Source: CAZSAT01 sp964604675
GTDB lineage: Bacteria > Myxococcota_A > UBA796 > CAJQPC01
Assembly (NCBI GenBank): GCA_964604675.1
Contig: CAZSAT010000031.1
Coordinates: forward strand, 1-60,827
Length of the DNA stretch: 60,827 nt
Reading direction: 5' to 3'
The position numbers and the translations under genes were made by a program. Positions 1 through 8,479 of the stretch are shown here, in pieces; the first letter of the stretch is position 1; each line of letters starts with the position of its first letter. The notes under the pieces are model-generated. The model had not been told where the DNA came from and did not search any database. It worked only from the letters and a program-made list of their open reading frames with translations.

Positions 1-66
1 GATCTCGTAGAGGGCCGGGTCGCCCTGGAGGTTCGGGGCGGCGTGCACCCCGGGTGGCCAGCTCAT
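1..66 (-). CDS. N-terminal 22 codons of a leftward gene, possibly a SAM-dependent methyltransferase
   Basis: A reading frame opens at an ATG (complement of 64-66) and runs off the left edge of the window. The purine-rich stretch GGGAGAGG lies directly before the ATG. The visible peptide contains HAAPNLQGDPALYEI, which resembles the N terminus of a class of SAM-dependent methyltransferases I recall from other bacteria. It is divergent from the gene that starts at 173, so the roughly 100 bases between them should hold promoters for both. Only 22 residues are visible, so the family call is weak and the call as a gene moderate. Confidence 0.4.
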   Translation of the reverse strand, partial: MSWPPGVHAAPNLQGDPALYEI

Positions 67-172
67 GCCTCTCCCGCGTTCGGGCGGCGCGCGAAGCCCT
101 GGGTCGGCTCGCGCGACCCCATCAGGATGTATATTGCCTTCCGGGCGACCTCGGCCCGGGGGGGAGTTGCCC

Positions 173-2590
173 ATGAACTCGCGCTTGGCACGATGCATTC
201 TGGCCCTGGGCCTCCTGCTCCCTGCACCGGGCCTTGCCGCGCCAGCGCTTCCCTCCGACCTTCGGCCAGCGTGTGCCGGGGGCGTCGAGCTCGACGTCGA
301 GCCCTACAAGTACAGCGACTACAAGGCCTACCTGTACGCCTGTCCGGGCGACGGCCCGCAGCCCTTCGTGATCCTGGCGAAGGACGGAGGAAGCTGGCGC
401 CGTGCCTACGCCGGGGAGGCCACGCGCACGCTGCAGGAGGACTTCCTGCGGACCAGCTGGGAGTCGGTCTTCTACGAGATCCGGAGCTCCGAGGGCACCT
501 GGCGCTACGCCGAGCCGCAGGAGGGCCGGGTCGGCATCTGGCTGGACCATGGGGAGCGCCCGCGCCTGGAGCTGCTCATCGAGGACAGCCAGGTGGTCGG
601 GGTGACCACCTGGTTGGCCGAGCACTTCGTGGGCAGCGAGCGTCCCTCGGACCGGATCCGCTTCGAGCTCCAGGATGGTTCCTACGTGTCGACCCCGAAG
701 GAGGCGGGCGGCTCGGTCCGAGCCGTCGAGGACCGAACGGGCGTGGTGCTCTGGTCGTGTGGCTACACCCGCACCGCGGAGGGCAAGCTGGCGCTCCACG
801 GGGCCTTCGAGGCCTATGACGAACGTTCGGGGGAGATCCGCCGAACCGGACACTTCTCCCACGGGGTGGCGAGCGGCGAATGGGTGGACGTCGAGGCTGG
901 CGTGGCGGCCCCCGCCACCGACCTGCAGGCCGGCTACCTCGAGGCGCTGCGCGAGAAGCAGGCGCGCCGGTGCGACGACCCGCAGTGCCTCGAGCTCGTG
1001 GTCGCTTCGCAGCCCGACTTCGAGGACTGTAGGACGGAGACGTGGGTGCGTCCGTTGAACGATCGGACCGTCAGCCAGCTGCGTGGCTCCAGGTTCCCGC
1101 TCACGCACGTGGACCGCGGGTATGCCCGGACGTGTGAAGAAGATGGCCGCGTCACGCGGCAACGGATCTGGGACGCCGACGGCCGCGTGTGGTTCGACGA
1201 CCACTGCAGTCTCGATCATCCGGAGGGTCCGGGGGGGAGCACCTGCCGGGTGGAGGTGGCCCTCGGCGACGTGCGCGGCGTGGAGTGGATGACCTTCGAC
1301 GAGGTGCCGGTCGGCGTGTGGCGCTACACCGATGCGCTCGGCCAGCCCACCTTCGCGGTGGCCTACGAGGGCTGGGGGGCCGTGGCGTGCGACGGGCTCT
1401 GCGAGGGGGAGCTGGAGCGCCTCGAGCGCCTCTCGCAAGACCAGCTGGCGGCGCTCGACGCCGTGTACCGGGCGGACCTCGCGCGCGTGGAGGCGGAGGC
1501 CGGTGCCCGTCGCCGTGCTGCGGAGGCGGCAGCGTACGCGGCCGGTGCCGCCCGGGCCGATGCGCAGCGGCAGCAGCGCTACCAGCGCGATCTCGCGGTC
1601 TTCGTGATGTCCAAGTACCTCGAGATGAAGTCGGGGGTGTTCCCGGACGCCAGCACGCGCGAGGACCTGGGCAAGCGGGTGGACAACGACATCCGCCTCT
1701 ACGGGCACCCCGCCGAGCTGAGCGGAACCCTGTCCGATCCGGGCTACCGGCAGTTCGTGGGCTTCGACACCCGAACGCTCATCCCGTGCATCTACGAGGC
1801 GAGCGCCTGCCCCGTGGCGGAGTTCGGCGACGCCTTTGAGCTCGCCGAGCAAGCGTCCACCGCCGCGACGGACGCCTTGGTCGAGGGGCTGGAGCGGCAG
1901 GTGGAGGTGCTGCGTCGGGTCCTGGCCCGCGCCGACGCCGAGGAGAACGCCATGCTCGAGCTCCGGCTCCAGACCCTTGAAGGCCTGCTGGACGTCGGGG
2001 CCTCCGACGAGGGAGGGAGCCTCCGCGGCGCGGCCGCTCAGGCGGCAGAGGCCCTGGCCTGTCCGGGTCTCCTCGACGCCTCCGAGGGTGTGGACCTCGA
2101 GCGAGCGGACCAGACCACGCTCCTGGGCCTGCTGGCCACCTGCGAGGGCCTGGACCGGGAGGCGATGGCCAGGCTGGAAGCCAGGTCCCGGTCGGCGCTC
2201 GGTGGCGGCGATGTGCTGACCGTGGCGCAGGCGGGCGGCGCCTGCGCGGAGCCCCGGGTGTCGCCACAGGGCAGCACCGCCACGCTCTACGAGCACGGCC
2301 GCGTGGGGGCTCCGGCCCGACGGGGTCCGCACACGGGACCGGTGGCCTGCCTCTCCGCGTACGAAGCGCCCTTCGCCACCTCCCAGGGCGTGTTGCTCTG
2401 CGAGTCCGCCGCCGGACAGATCACCACCCCAACGTGTCCTGTGGCCTCGGGTCGCGTGGTGATCGCCACGGCCGCGGGTGCCGAGAGCTGTGAGCTGAGC
2501 TGTGGAGCCATCGTCGCGGGCACCTGCCATGACGTGCAGGGGAACCACCCGCGCTGCGAGTCGTCCCGAGTCGGCGCTACTCCCCCGTGA
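173..2590 (+). CDS. Secreted hypothetical protein with coiled coil and Cys-rich C terminus
   Basis: The 805-residue product is not recognised as a known family. I chose the ATG at 173 because it gives a classic Sec signal peptide (MNSRLARC, hydrophobic LALGLLLPAP, then GLAAPA). The upstream frame would add a proline/arginine-rich stretch with no signal character. Residues about 230-265 contain a Gly-rich segment (GHFSHGVASGEW) like a MORN-type repeat. Residues about 415-510 and 570-640 are Ala/Glu/Arg-rich and should form coiled coils. The last 110 residues carry at least eight cysteines (ACAEP, VACLSA, LLCESA, PTCPVA, SCELSCGA, GTCHD, PRCES), which suits an exported disulfide-bonded domain. 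The 3' end overlaps the convergent gene by 14 bases. Confidence 0.75.
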   Translation: MNSRLARCILALGLLLPAPGLAAPALPSDLRPACAGGVELDVEPYKYSDYKAYLYACPGDGPQPFVILAKDGGSWRRAYAGEATRTLQEDFLRTSWESVFYEIRSSEGTWRYAEPQEGRVGIWLDHGERPRLELLIEDSQVVGVTTWLAEHFVGSERPSDRIRFELQDGSYVSTPKEAGGSVRAVEDRTGVVLWSCGYTRTAEGKLALHGAFEAYDERSGEIRRTGHFSHGVASGEWVDVEAGVAAPATDLQAGYLEALREKQARRCDDPQCLELVVASQPDFEDCRTETWVRPLNDRTVSQLRGSRFPLTHVDRGYARTCEEDGRVTRQRIWDADGRVWFDDHCSLDHPEGPGGSTCRVEVALGDVRGVEWMTFDEVPVGVWRYTDALGQPTFAVAYEGWGAVACDGLCEGELERLERLSQDQLAALDAVYRADLARVEAEAGARRRAAEAAAYAAGAARADAQRQQRYQRDLAVFVMSKYLEMKSGVFPDASTREDLGKRVDNDIRLYGHPAELSGTLSDPGYRQFVGFDTRTLIPCIYEASACPVAEFGDAFELAEQASTAATDALVEGLERQVEVLRRVLARADAEENAMLELRLQTLEGLLDVGASDEGGSLRGAAAQAAEALACPGLLDASEGVDLERADQTTLLGLLATCEGLDREAMARLEARSRSALGGGDVLTVAQAGGACAEPRVSPQGSTATLYEHGRVGAPARRGPHTGPVACLSAYEAPFATSQGVLLCESAAGQITTPTCPVASGRVVIATAAGAESCELSCGAIVAGTCHDVQGNHPRCESSRVGATPP

Positions 2591-3113
2591 CCGAGATCGC
2601 GCCGGCGCCCGCATGGATCGCGATGAGCCGCCCGGCACCGTCTTCGTCCCACACACCGTCGGTCTCCACCGAGCCCGCGCCGGCCTTCAGCTGGAGCTGG
2701 TAGCCGCCCTCCGGCACGTACACGTCCACGTCGCCAGCCCCGAGGTCCACGTCGAGCACCGGCGGTGCGAGGTCGAAGTGGGTGGTCACCGCGCCGCTGC
2801 CCACGTCCACGTAGATCTCCGCGTCGGGCGGGACCTTCAGGTCGAGCTCGCCGCCGCAGGTGATGCCGCAGTCGAAGTCCACGTAGAGCACGCCGTCGAC
2901 CACCTCGTGCCCGACCTGGTCGAAGGTCAGCCCGCCGAAGTCGATCTCGACCGTGGTCTGGTCCCTCGCCGAGCCGGCGAGCGTGATCTCGCCGTTCGAG
3001 AGGTTCACGACCACCGCGTCGATCGGCTCGTCGATGACGAAGCCGTCTTCGATCGACACGACGGCGCAGCCGGTGAGCAGGGGGGCGAACAAGAGGGGGG
3101 TCAGCACGCGCAT
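2577..3113 (-). CDS. Putative lipoprotein with DUF4097-like beta-strand repeats
   Basis: The 178-residue product begins MRVLTPLLFAPLLTGC, a type II signal peptide with lipobox LTGC. It should be lipidated at Cys16 and envelope-anchored. The rest is short alternating strands rich in Gly, Asp and Val (for example GEITLAGSA, ELDLKVPPDAEIYVDVGSGAV, VDLGAGDVDVYVPEGG), the layout of DUF4097/adhesin-like beta-solenoids. No catalytic motif is visible. The ATG at 3113 is the first codon that gives a signal peptide; the open frame upstream is antisense to the TerC gene. It is divergent from TerC and its end overlaps the secreted-protein gene to its left. The function is unknown. Confidence 0.75.
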   Translation of the reverse strand: MRVLTPLLFAPLLTGCAVVSIEDGFVIDEPIDAVVVNLSNGEITLAGSARDQTTVEIDFGGLTFDQVGHEVVDGVLYVDFDCGITCGGELDLKVPPDAEIYVDVGSGAVTTHFDLAPPVLDVDLGAGDVDVYVPEGGYQLQLKAGAGSVETDGVWDEDGAGRLIAIHAGAGAISVTGE

Positions 3114-3188
3114 CGTCGAGTCTCCGATGCCAGCTTCGACACCACCGGCTATCGACAGCGCTACCGCCAAGTGTGTGGAGTGCCGGCC

Positions 3189-3953
3189 GTGATCGAGAAC
3201 CTGTTCACCCTCGGGATGCTCATCTTCCTGCAGGCCGTGCTCGGCTTCGACAACCTGCTCTACATCTCGCTCGAGTCGAAGCGCGTGCCCGCCGACAAGC
3301 AGCAGATGGTGCGGCGCTGGGGCATCGGCATGGCCATCGGCCTGCGCATCCTCCTGCTGTTCGTGGTGGTCTCGGCCATCGACACCTTCCAGGAGCCCTT
3401 CGCCGAGTGGCACAGCGGCGTCACCGCGGGGGCGATGAACGTGCACGCCCTGATCGTGCTGTTCGGCGGCATCTTCATCGTCTACACCGCCTTCAAGGAG
3501 ATCCACCACATGCTGGCGATCGACGAAGTGGGCCAGGGCGTGGGTGATCAGCCGCAACGCTCCGTGGGCACCGCGGTGGCCTGGATCGCAGCGATGAACC
3601 TGGTGTTCTCGTTCGACTCCATCCTCTCCGCGATCGCGCTGACCGAGGTGTTCTGGGTGATGGCCAGCGCCATCGTCATCTCCGGTGTGCTGATGATGGT
3701 CATGGCCGACACGGTGAGTGACTTCCTGCAGAAGAACCGGATGTACGAGGTGCTCGGCCTCTTCATCCTGCTCATCGTGGGCGTGATGCTCCTGAGCGAG
3801 GGCGGCCACCTCGCCCACCTGAGCTTCTTCGGCTACCACGTGGAGGCCATGTCGAAGACCACCTTCTACTTCACCCTCGCGGTGCTGGTGGCGGTGGACG
3901 TGGCCCAGGGCCGGTACATGAAGAAGCTCGACGCCGAGCGCAAGGCCGCGTAG
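3189..3953 (+). CDS. TerC-family integral membrane protein
   Basis: The 254-residue protein has about seven hydrophobic segments. It carries the two family signatures, GFDNLLYISL near residue 20 and NLVFSFDSILSAIALTEVF near residue 140, whose acidic residues lie inside membrane helices. TerC/YkoY/Alx-type proteins are linked to manganese efflux and metal homeostasis or to tellurite resistance. Substrate cannot be assigned here, and no ter or mnt genes are nearby. The start is the GTG at 3189, preceded by GGAG at 3177-3180. In-frame GTGs at 3171 and 3180 lie upstream of or within that Shine-Dalgarno and are less likely. Confidence 0.9.
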   Translation: MIENLFTLGMLIFLQAVLGFDNLLYISLESKRVPADKQQMVRRWGIGMAIGLRILLLFVVVSAIDTFQEPFAEWHSGVTAGAMNVHALIVLFGGIFIVYTAFKEIHHMLAIDEVGQGVGDQPQRSVGTAVAWIAAMNLVFSFDSILSAIALTEVFWVMASAIVISGVLMMVMADTVSDFLQKNRMYEVLGLFILLIVGVMLLSEGGHLAHLSFFGYHVEAMSKTTFYFTLAVLVAVDVAQGRYMKKLDAERKAA

Positions 3954-3968
3954 CGGGTCGAAGCCAGC

Positions 3969-4856
3969 TCAGAACAGGCTGGGCTGGTTCGGGTCGGGCC
4001 GCAGCGCGTTCCAGGGGAGCGGATCCACGGGGGCTCCCCGTGCCTCCAGCAGCTCCTGCAGGCGCCGCGCCAGGGTGGGGGAGTGGTCCTCGACCGGGCA
4101 GTGGCAGTAGGCCCAGACGTCGACGCCCCGCCTGAGCCAGCCGTCGATGCGCTCCGCCCACTGGGCCAGCCACGGCTCGTTCTGCGGCACGTCCGGGTGG
4201 CCGACGTAGCGGACCATCACCCAGTCGGTGGTCAGGGTGGGCTGCAGCGGCACCCGAGGCTTGGGCCGCACGGCGTCGGCCATCGGCCGGCCCACGCCCT
4301 GGTAGCAGGGCCGGGTGTCGAGGTGGACCCGCGCCAGGCCGGAGCGCGCCAGGAGCGTGTCGAGGCGCTCCAGCCATCCGGGCTCGAACCACGCGGGGTG
4401 CCGGACCTCGACGGCCAGAGGATGGCCGCTCGCCCGCCGCCAGGGGTTCAAGAAGCGCGCGAGATCCGCCCCGCGGTCGGGGCCGAAGCTCGGTGGAAGC
4501 TGGAGGAAGCACGGGCCCAGGCGCTCGCCGAGTCCGGTCTTCATGTGCGCTAGGAATGCCAGGGCCTCGTCGACCGCGTCCTCCAGCCGCCCTTCGTGGC
4601 TCACGTCCCGCGGCAGCTTGGGCAGGATGCGCCAGGTGCCAGGCGTGTCGCGGACCCACTTGGCCAGCGTGGCCTCTGGTGGCGTGGCGTAGAAGCAGCT
4701 GTTGCCCTCGACGGTTTCGAAGCGGCGGCTGTAGAGCTTCAGCAGGTCCTGCTGGCGCGCGCTCGGCGGGTAGAGCGTACCGACCCAGGGCTTCCACGTC
4801 CAGACGGCGCAGCCCAGCCGGAAGGTTCCGACGGGGGTGCTCGGCGGATCTACCAG
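3969..4856 (-). CDS. DUF72 domain protein
   Basis: The product matches the DUF72 (YecE-like) TIM-barrel family: FRLGCAVWTWKPWVGTLYP near the start, FETVEGNSCFY, LGPCFLQLPPSFGPD, LAVEVRHPAWF, and WAYCHCPVEDHSP near the end. The biochemical role of the family is unsettled. The start is odd. The family N terminus lies just after the stop of the upstream START-domain gene (4850-4852), but no in-frame ATG, GTG or TTG occurs there. The nearest candidates are a CTG at 4856, which I used, and a GTG at 4961, which would add 35 residues that look like antiframe sequence of the neighbour. It overlaps that neighbour by a few bases, so translational coupling is likely. Confidence 0.85.
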   Translation of the reverse strand: MVDPPSTPVGTFRLGCAVWTWKPWVGTLYPPSARQQDLLKLYSRRFETVEGNSCFYATPPEATLAKWVRDTPGTWRILPKLPRDVSHEGRLEDAVDEALAFLAHMKTGLGERLGPCFLQLPPSFGPDRGADLARFLNPWRRASGHPLAVEVRHPAWFEPGWLERLDTLLARSGLARVHLDTRPCYQGVGRPMADAVRPKPRVPLQPTLTTDWVMVRYVGHPDVPQNEPWLAQWAERIDGWLRRGVDVWAYCHCPVEDHSPTLARRLQELLEARGAPVDPLPWNALRPDPNQPSLF

Positions 4857-5467
4857 TCGGTCATCTCGGCGCGGCGGGCCACGTCGCCCTGCTGGGCGCG
4901 GTCTTCGAGCGCGGTGAGGGTGGCTCGGGGCCAGTCCTTCTGGATGGCGTTGACCAACCACGCGGGCAGCGCGCCCTTGGGATCGGTGTGCACCTCGACC
5001 TCGGCGAGCGAGCGCCCGTCGTCCAGCGCGGTGATGCGCCAGTAGGTGCGGTGGGCGTAGGCTCGGATCCAGTCGGCGTCGACCGGCCAGCGGGGATCTT
5101 CGATGGACTGGAACTCCAGCGTGAAGACCTCGGACGCTGCGTCGAAGACCAGCGTTTGCCGCATGATGTAGTCGCGGTCGGCCAACGGCCAGGGCAGGTC
5201 GTAGCCCTGGTGCACGATGCGGTGGCCGCCGCCTTCGTCGGCCACGAGCTTGGAGAGGACCATCAGGTCCACCCACTCGGGGCCCAGCCCGTCGCTCAAG
5301 AGCACCCCGGCGAGCACGCCGGCGTGCACGTCGAGGGTGGCTTCGCCGCGGAAGGCGAAGAGCGGGCTGCCCTCGATGGTCTTGCGTGCCACGGTCACGC
5401 CGTCGCTGGTGCCCAGCTCTTCCCACCCGGGAGGTGTGGCCGCGAGCGCCAGCGTGACCAGCCACAT
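4850..5467 (-). CDS. START-domain lipid-binding-like protein, exported
   Basis: The 205-residue protein starts with a short hydrophobic signal (MWLVTLALAATPPGW). It then follows the bacterial START/StAR-related pattern: WEELGTSDGVTVARKTIEGSPLFAFRGEA, a central SIEDPRWPVDADWIRAYAHRTYWRITAL, and a C-terminal amphipathic helix (GALPAWLVNAIQKDWPRATL). These domains bind lipids or hydrophobic ligands in a helix-grip fold. The ligand is unknown. Its ATG (5467) lies one base after the stop of the upstream GIDE-like gene and its stop overlaps the DUF72 gene, so the three probably form one transcript. Confidence 0.8.
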   Translation of the reverse strand: MWLVTLALAATPPGWEELGTSDGVTVARKTIEGSPLFAFRGEATLDVHAGVLAGVLLSDGLGPEWVDLMVLSKLVADEGGGHRIVHQGYDLPWPLADRDYIMRQTLVFDAASEVFTLEFQSIEDPRWPVDADWIRAYAHRTYWRITALDDGRSLAEVEVHTDPKGALPAWLVNAIQKDWPRATLTALEDRAQQGDVARRAEMTDW

Positions 5468-5468
5468 C

Positions 5469-6221
5469 TCAGGCGCCGCCGCCGAGCACGGTGAGGATCA
5501 GGCCCACTGCCAGGCCCACGCCGCCGCCGATGAGCAGCTTCTTGGCGAACTCGGCGGTGCCGCCGGCCAGCTCTTCGTGGGTCTTGGTGGACAGGATCAG
5601 GCTGGCCCAGCTGGGGCTGCCGATCACGCCGCTGTCGTCGATCTTGCCGCACACGAAGTAGGACTCGGCGGGGATGAGGCACTCCTCGACCACCTCGAAC
5701 TTGGCGTCTTGCGGGATGATCTTGTTGCCCACCTTGCGGGGGCCGGGGGCGATGGCGAAGCCGCCCTCACCGAACTGGATGCCGCCGCCCTTCAAGATGC
5801 CGCCGAGGCCGAGGCCCTTGGTCTTGTTGAAGGTCTTCGTGAGCTCGAGGTCGCCGCCCTTGGACACGTCGATCGTGACCGGCCCGGAGCCGTCGTCGAG
5901 GGTGAAGGTGGCGTGCTGCTTCTCGTCGCGCAGCATCAGCGTCTCGCTGGAGTCGCCGACCTTCCACTTGGCCTTGACCTTGAGGTGCACGTAGAGCGCC
6001 TCGGTGCCGGTGACCTCACCCGTGACCAGGCCGCTGTGCGCGACCTTGCCTTCGGTGCTGATGGCGCCCTTCTCGCCCGCGGCGGCGGTCTTCTGGCTGG
6101 CCGCGTCGCCGGTGGAGACGAACGGGGTCTTGGCCAGGCGACCGGCCTTGTACTTCTGGACCGCGCCGCCGACGAGGGCGAGGCCTCCGACGAAGGCGAG
6201 GAGGATTCCGATGGCGGACAT
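5469..6221 (-). CDS. GIDE-domain-like membrane protein
   Basis: The 250-residue protein has an N-terminal membrane segment (MSAIGILLAFVGGLALVGGA) and a C-terminal one (LLIGGGVGLAVGLILTVLGGG). Between them lies a beta-rich region with KVAHSGLVTGEVTGTEALYVHLKVKAKW, which resembles the GIDE (MULAN-type) domain found in bacterial membrane proteins annotated as E3-ligase-like. Bacterial members lack a RING finger, and none is present here, so ubiquitin ligase activity should not be assumed. I chose ATG 6221 because GGGAG precedes it by 7-8 bases; the longer frame starting at 6278 has no such site. It is the first gene of a probable three-gene leftward operon. Confidence 0.7.
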   Translation of the reverse strand: MSAIGILLAFVGGLALVGGAVQKYKAGRLAKTPFVSTGDAASQKTAAAGEKGAISTEGKVAHSGLVTGEVTGTEALYVHLKVKAKWKVGDSSETLMLRDEKQHATFTLDDGSGPVTIDVSKGGDLELTKTFNKTKGLGLGGILKGGGIQFGEGGFAIAPGPRKVGNKIIPQDAKFEVVEECLIPAESYFVCGKIDDSGVIGSPSWASLILSTKTHEELAGGTAEFAKKLLIGGGVGLAVGLILTVLGGGA

Positions 6222-6306
6222 GGGTGTGCTCCCTACGTGAAAGTCAGGTTGCGAAGGCACTATCCCGACCCATGTCACGGAGCGTCACCGGAGCCGGAAT
6301 CCGGCA

Positions 6307-7116
6307 TCACCGCCCAGGCGCGGGGTCCGTTCGCTCCCGCTCCAGGCTCCATTGCTCCCAGAGCGTGATCGCCTGGCCGGGCTGCAGGGTGACCAGGGGC
6401 GAGAGGGTCTCGAGCTCGAGCATCTGGGCGTTGGTGTAGACCTCGAGGTTGCTGCCCAGGTCGGGGTAGGGGGCCCGCGCATCCCACGCGCCGCGCTTGG
6501 TGAAGCGCCAGCCGTCGACGACGTAGCTCAGCTCGGCGAGCGGGTTCCCGAAGCCCACCTTCAGGCTGTCGGGGCCGCCCTGCCGGATGGTGACGCGCTC
6601 CCGGGCCCAGCCGATGCGCGGGTCGGCCGGGTCGGTGTAGGGCCAGAGGGTGACGCGGCGGTCGGGGAGGAGCGCGTCGGGGTGAGCACGGGCTGGAGGC
6701 TGGGGCACCTCGGCCACCCCGCCGGGCGCCATGCAGGTGATCGCCCAGGCGGCGATCTCGACCGGCCCGAGGCCGTGGTTCTCCAGGGCGTGCACCAGGC
6801 GGACGCCAGGCCCGTCCAGCCGGACCTCCATCACCTTGCCGAGGCCGTAGCGATCCGGCTGCTGGCGCACCACCGCCGTGCGCTCGTCGCCTCGGACGAG
6901 CACCTCGGCGTTGTCGGGCTCGTAGGTGGTGTCGGGGTCTTCCGGGGCGCGCCACAGGCGATGACCGCCGTAGACGTGCCACTCGCCGTCGTCCTGCGGT
7001 GTGTCCTGGTCGACCCAGAGCAGGTTGGGGCCGACGCGGGGTCCGAAGTGCAGGATGCGCGGCCCGAAGGCCGTGCTCAGCGCGAGCCGGACATGCTCGT
7101 TGTGGAGGCGGTGCAC
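6307..7116 (-). CDS. DUF4380-like protein (mutarotase-fold candidate)
   Basis: The 269-residue product begins at a GTG and has no signal peptide. The segment VRLALSTAFGPRILHFGPRVGPNLLW resembles the N terminus of DUF4380 proteins, which are predicted galactose-mutarotase-like beta-sandwiches. WHVYGGHRLWRAPE and ALENHGLGPVEIAAWAITCMAPGG fit the same fold, in which carbohydrate is usually bound. No catalytic residue can be assigned from sequence alone. It stands alone between a leftward lipoprotein gene and the GIDE operon. Confidence 0.65.
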   Translation of the reverse strand: MHRLHNEHVRLALSTAFGPRILHFGPRVGPNLLWVDQDTPQDDGEWHVYGGHRLWRAPEDPDTTYEPDNAEVLVRGDERTAVVRQQPDRYGLGKVMEVRLDGPGVRLVHALENHGLGPVEIAAWAITCMAPGGVAEVPQPPARAHPDALLPDRRVTLWPYTDPADPRIGWARERVTIRQGGPDSLKVGFGNPLAELSYVVDGWRFTKRGAWDARAPYPDLGSNLEVYTNAQMLELETLSPLVTLQPGQAITLWEQWSLERERTDPAPGR

Positions 7117-7192
7117 GCCGCGCTCATAGCGCTACGGAGCTGGGCCTGCCGGGTGCGGAGCTGTGGCTGCGGCTACTGCGCTGCACCCGCGG

Positions 7193-7540
7193 CTACGGCG
7201 CGGCGCCCGCGTCGATCCAGGCGGCGACGAGGTCGATCTTGTCCTGCTCCCAGCCGCCGCTCGGGGGCGGCATGAGGTCGCCGTCGATGCCGTCGCCGAT
7301 CAGGATCTTGTAGAGGTAGCTGTTGGCGGCGTCGCCCGGGATGACCAGGGTCTCGCCCTCGGCGGTGTTCGAGGCGGCGTCGACCAGCGCCTGGTAGTCG
7401 CCCTCGCCGCCGTCGAGGGTGAGCCCGCCGGTGCCGCTGCCGTGGCAGCTCGAGAAGCCGCACGACTGCGCGAGCTCGGTGTCCACCTCGGCAAAGGTCG
7501 GGGCGTCTTCGCCCCCGCAGGCCAGCATCCAGAACAGCAT
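7193..7540 (-). CDS. Lipoprotein with cytochrome-c-like CxxxxCH motif
   Basis: The 115-residue product starts MLFWMLAC, so the lipobox cysteine is residue 8. A single haem-like motif, SCGFSSCHG, follows, and LMPPPSGGW near the end could supply an axial methionine. This is the layout of small cytochrome c or PSD1-like domains in myxobacterial lipoproteins. The spacing between the cysteines is four residues, not the usual two, so covalent haem is uncertain. Its ATG overlaps the TGA of the upstream copper monooxygenase (TGATG at 7538-7542), a strong sign of coupled translation and joint function. Confidence 0.75.
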   Translation of the reverse strand: MLFWMLACGGEDAPTFAEVDTELAQSCGFSSCHGSGTGGLTLDGGEGDYQALVDAASNTAEGETLVIPGDAANSYLYKILIGDGIDGDLMPPPSGGWEQDKIDLVAAWIDAGAAP

Positions 7541-8472
7541 CAGTCCACGTCGCAGATGATCGGGAGGACCGTAGGGTAGGCCATGCCGACGGAGGCGCAC
7601 ATCTCGGTGGGGAACCCCAGGGTCTCCGGGGTGTCGTTGTACCAGCTGCAGGTGGTGCGGAAGGTGTCGCCCGCCTTCACCTGGAAGGTGTCGACCGGGT
7701 ACTCGTCGATCGGCGGCGCGTCGCGGAAGACCGGGTCCCACTCGCTGATCTCGTAGAGCCGCATGGTGTCGCCGCCATCGGCGGGCAGGTGGTCGACCGA
7801 GATCGCGGTGCCCCACTCGTGCAGGTGGCCGGTGACGCTCAGCAGGTAGACGTCTTCCTCGAACGCGCAGTCGATCTCGATGGTGTGCTCGCTGTTCGCC
7901 GGGACCTCGAGCCCGCTGTCGGTGTGGGCCCAGGGGGCGGCCCAGGTGTCGACCTCCGCTTCGGGCAGCACCTCGAGGAACGCCGCGTCGTTGAGCAGCA
8001 GCGTGTCGGCGGTGGAGTTGATGTGGTGCGACTGCAGCATCAGGCGGTCGCCGCTCTCGAGCTTCACGCCGAAGCCTTCGGGCAGCACCAGCTCGTAGAG
8101 CCCCTCGTCGCCGAGCTCGGTGTTGTTGGCGAAGAGGATGGGCTCGAGCTCGGCCATGGGCAGGTTGGCGGACTCGGTGCAGTCCCAGCTGTAGCCATCG
8201 GGGTAGTCGTCTTCGTCGGCGTTGCTCGACATGATGAGCAGGTGGTGGCCCCAGTCGGGGTGCTGGTAGAAGTCGCCGGCCATCACGCCCACGGTCTCGC
8301 CGGTGTAGGGCAGCATCGTGCAGATCTGCTGGTCGGTGTAGGGCGGCACCTCGATGGGCTCCGACGCGAACACCAGCTCGCCTTCGACGGGCTCCCGGTA
8401 GGTGAGGGTGGCGTCGACGACGAGGGGTTCTTCGTCGGCGCCCGTGCAGGCGAGGGCGAGGAGCAGGGTCAT
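7540..8472 (-). CDS. Copper type II ascorbate-dependent monooxygenase-like lipoprotein
   Basis: The 310-residue product starts with a nine-residue signal ending in LALAC. It shows the metal-site order of peptidylglycine or dopamine monooxygenases: a first copper site with HH at 76-77 (GHHLLIM) and SHHINST at 149-150, and a second site with HLH at 216-218 (TGHLHEWGT) and a methionine at 291 in PTEMC. Enzymes of this family hydroxylate substrates using O2 and two uncoupled coppers; the substrate here is unknown. The coupled downstream gene encodes a cytochrome-like lipoprotein that could deliver electrons. Bacterial members are usually exported, as here. Confidence 0.85.
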   Translation of the reverse strand: MTLLLALACTGADEEPLVVDATLTYREPVEGELVFASEPIEVPPYTDQQICTMLPYTGETVGVMAGDFYQHPDWGHHLLIMSSNADEDDYPDGYSWDCTESANLPMAELEPILFANNTELGDEGLYELVLPEGFGVKLESGDRLMLQSHHINSTADTLLLNDAAFLEVLPEAEVDTWAAPWAHTDSGLEVPANSEHTIEIDCAFEEDVYLLSVTGHLHEWGTAISVDHLPADGGDTMRLYEISEWDPVFRDAPPIDEYPVDTFQVKAGDTFRTTCSWYNDTPETLGFPTEMCASVGMAYPTVLPIICDVD

Positions 8473-8479
8473 GGCGGCC

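Noticed and set aside
122..2656. An 844-residue open frame on the minus strand opposite the first secreted protein, and similar very long frames at 17073-19391, 19664-22087, 33031-34128, 53562-54690 and 57156-58739
   Set aside because: They are low-information Arg/Gly/Pro/His-rich shadows of real genes on the opposite strand or in another frame. High GC makes stops rare in these frames. They lack homology, signal peptides and ribosome sites.
5469..6221. Ubiquitin-ligase function for the GIDE-like protein
   Set aside because: No RING finger or other zinc-ligating cysteine set is present; only the membrane-associated beta domain is similar.
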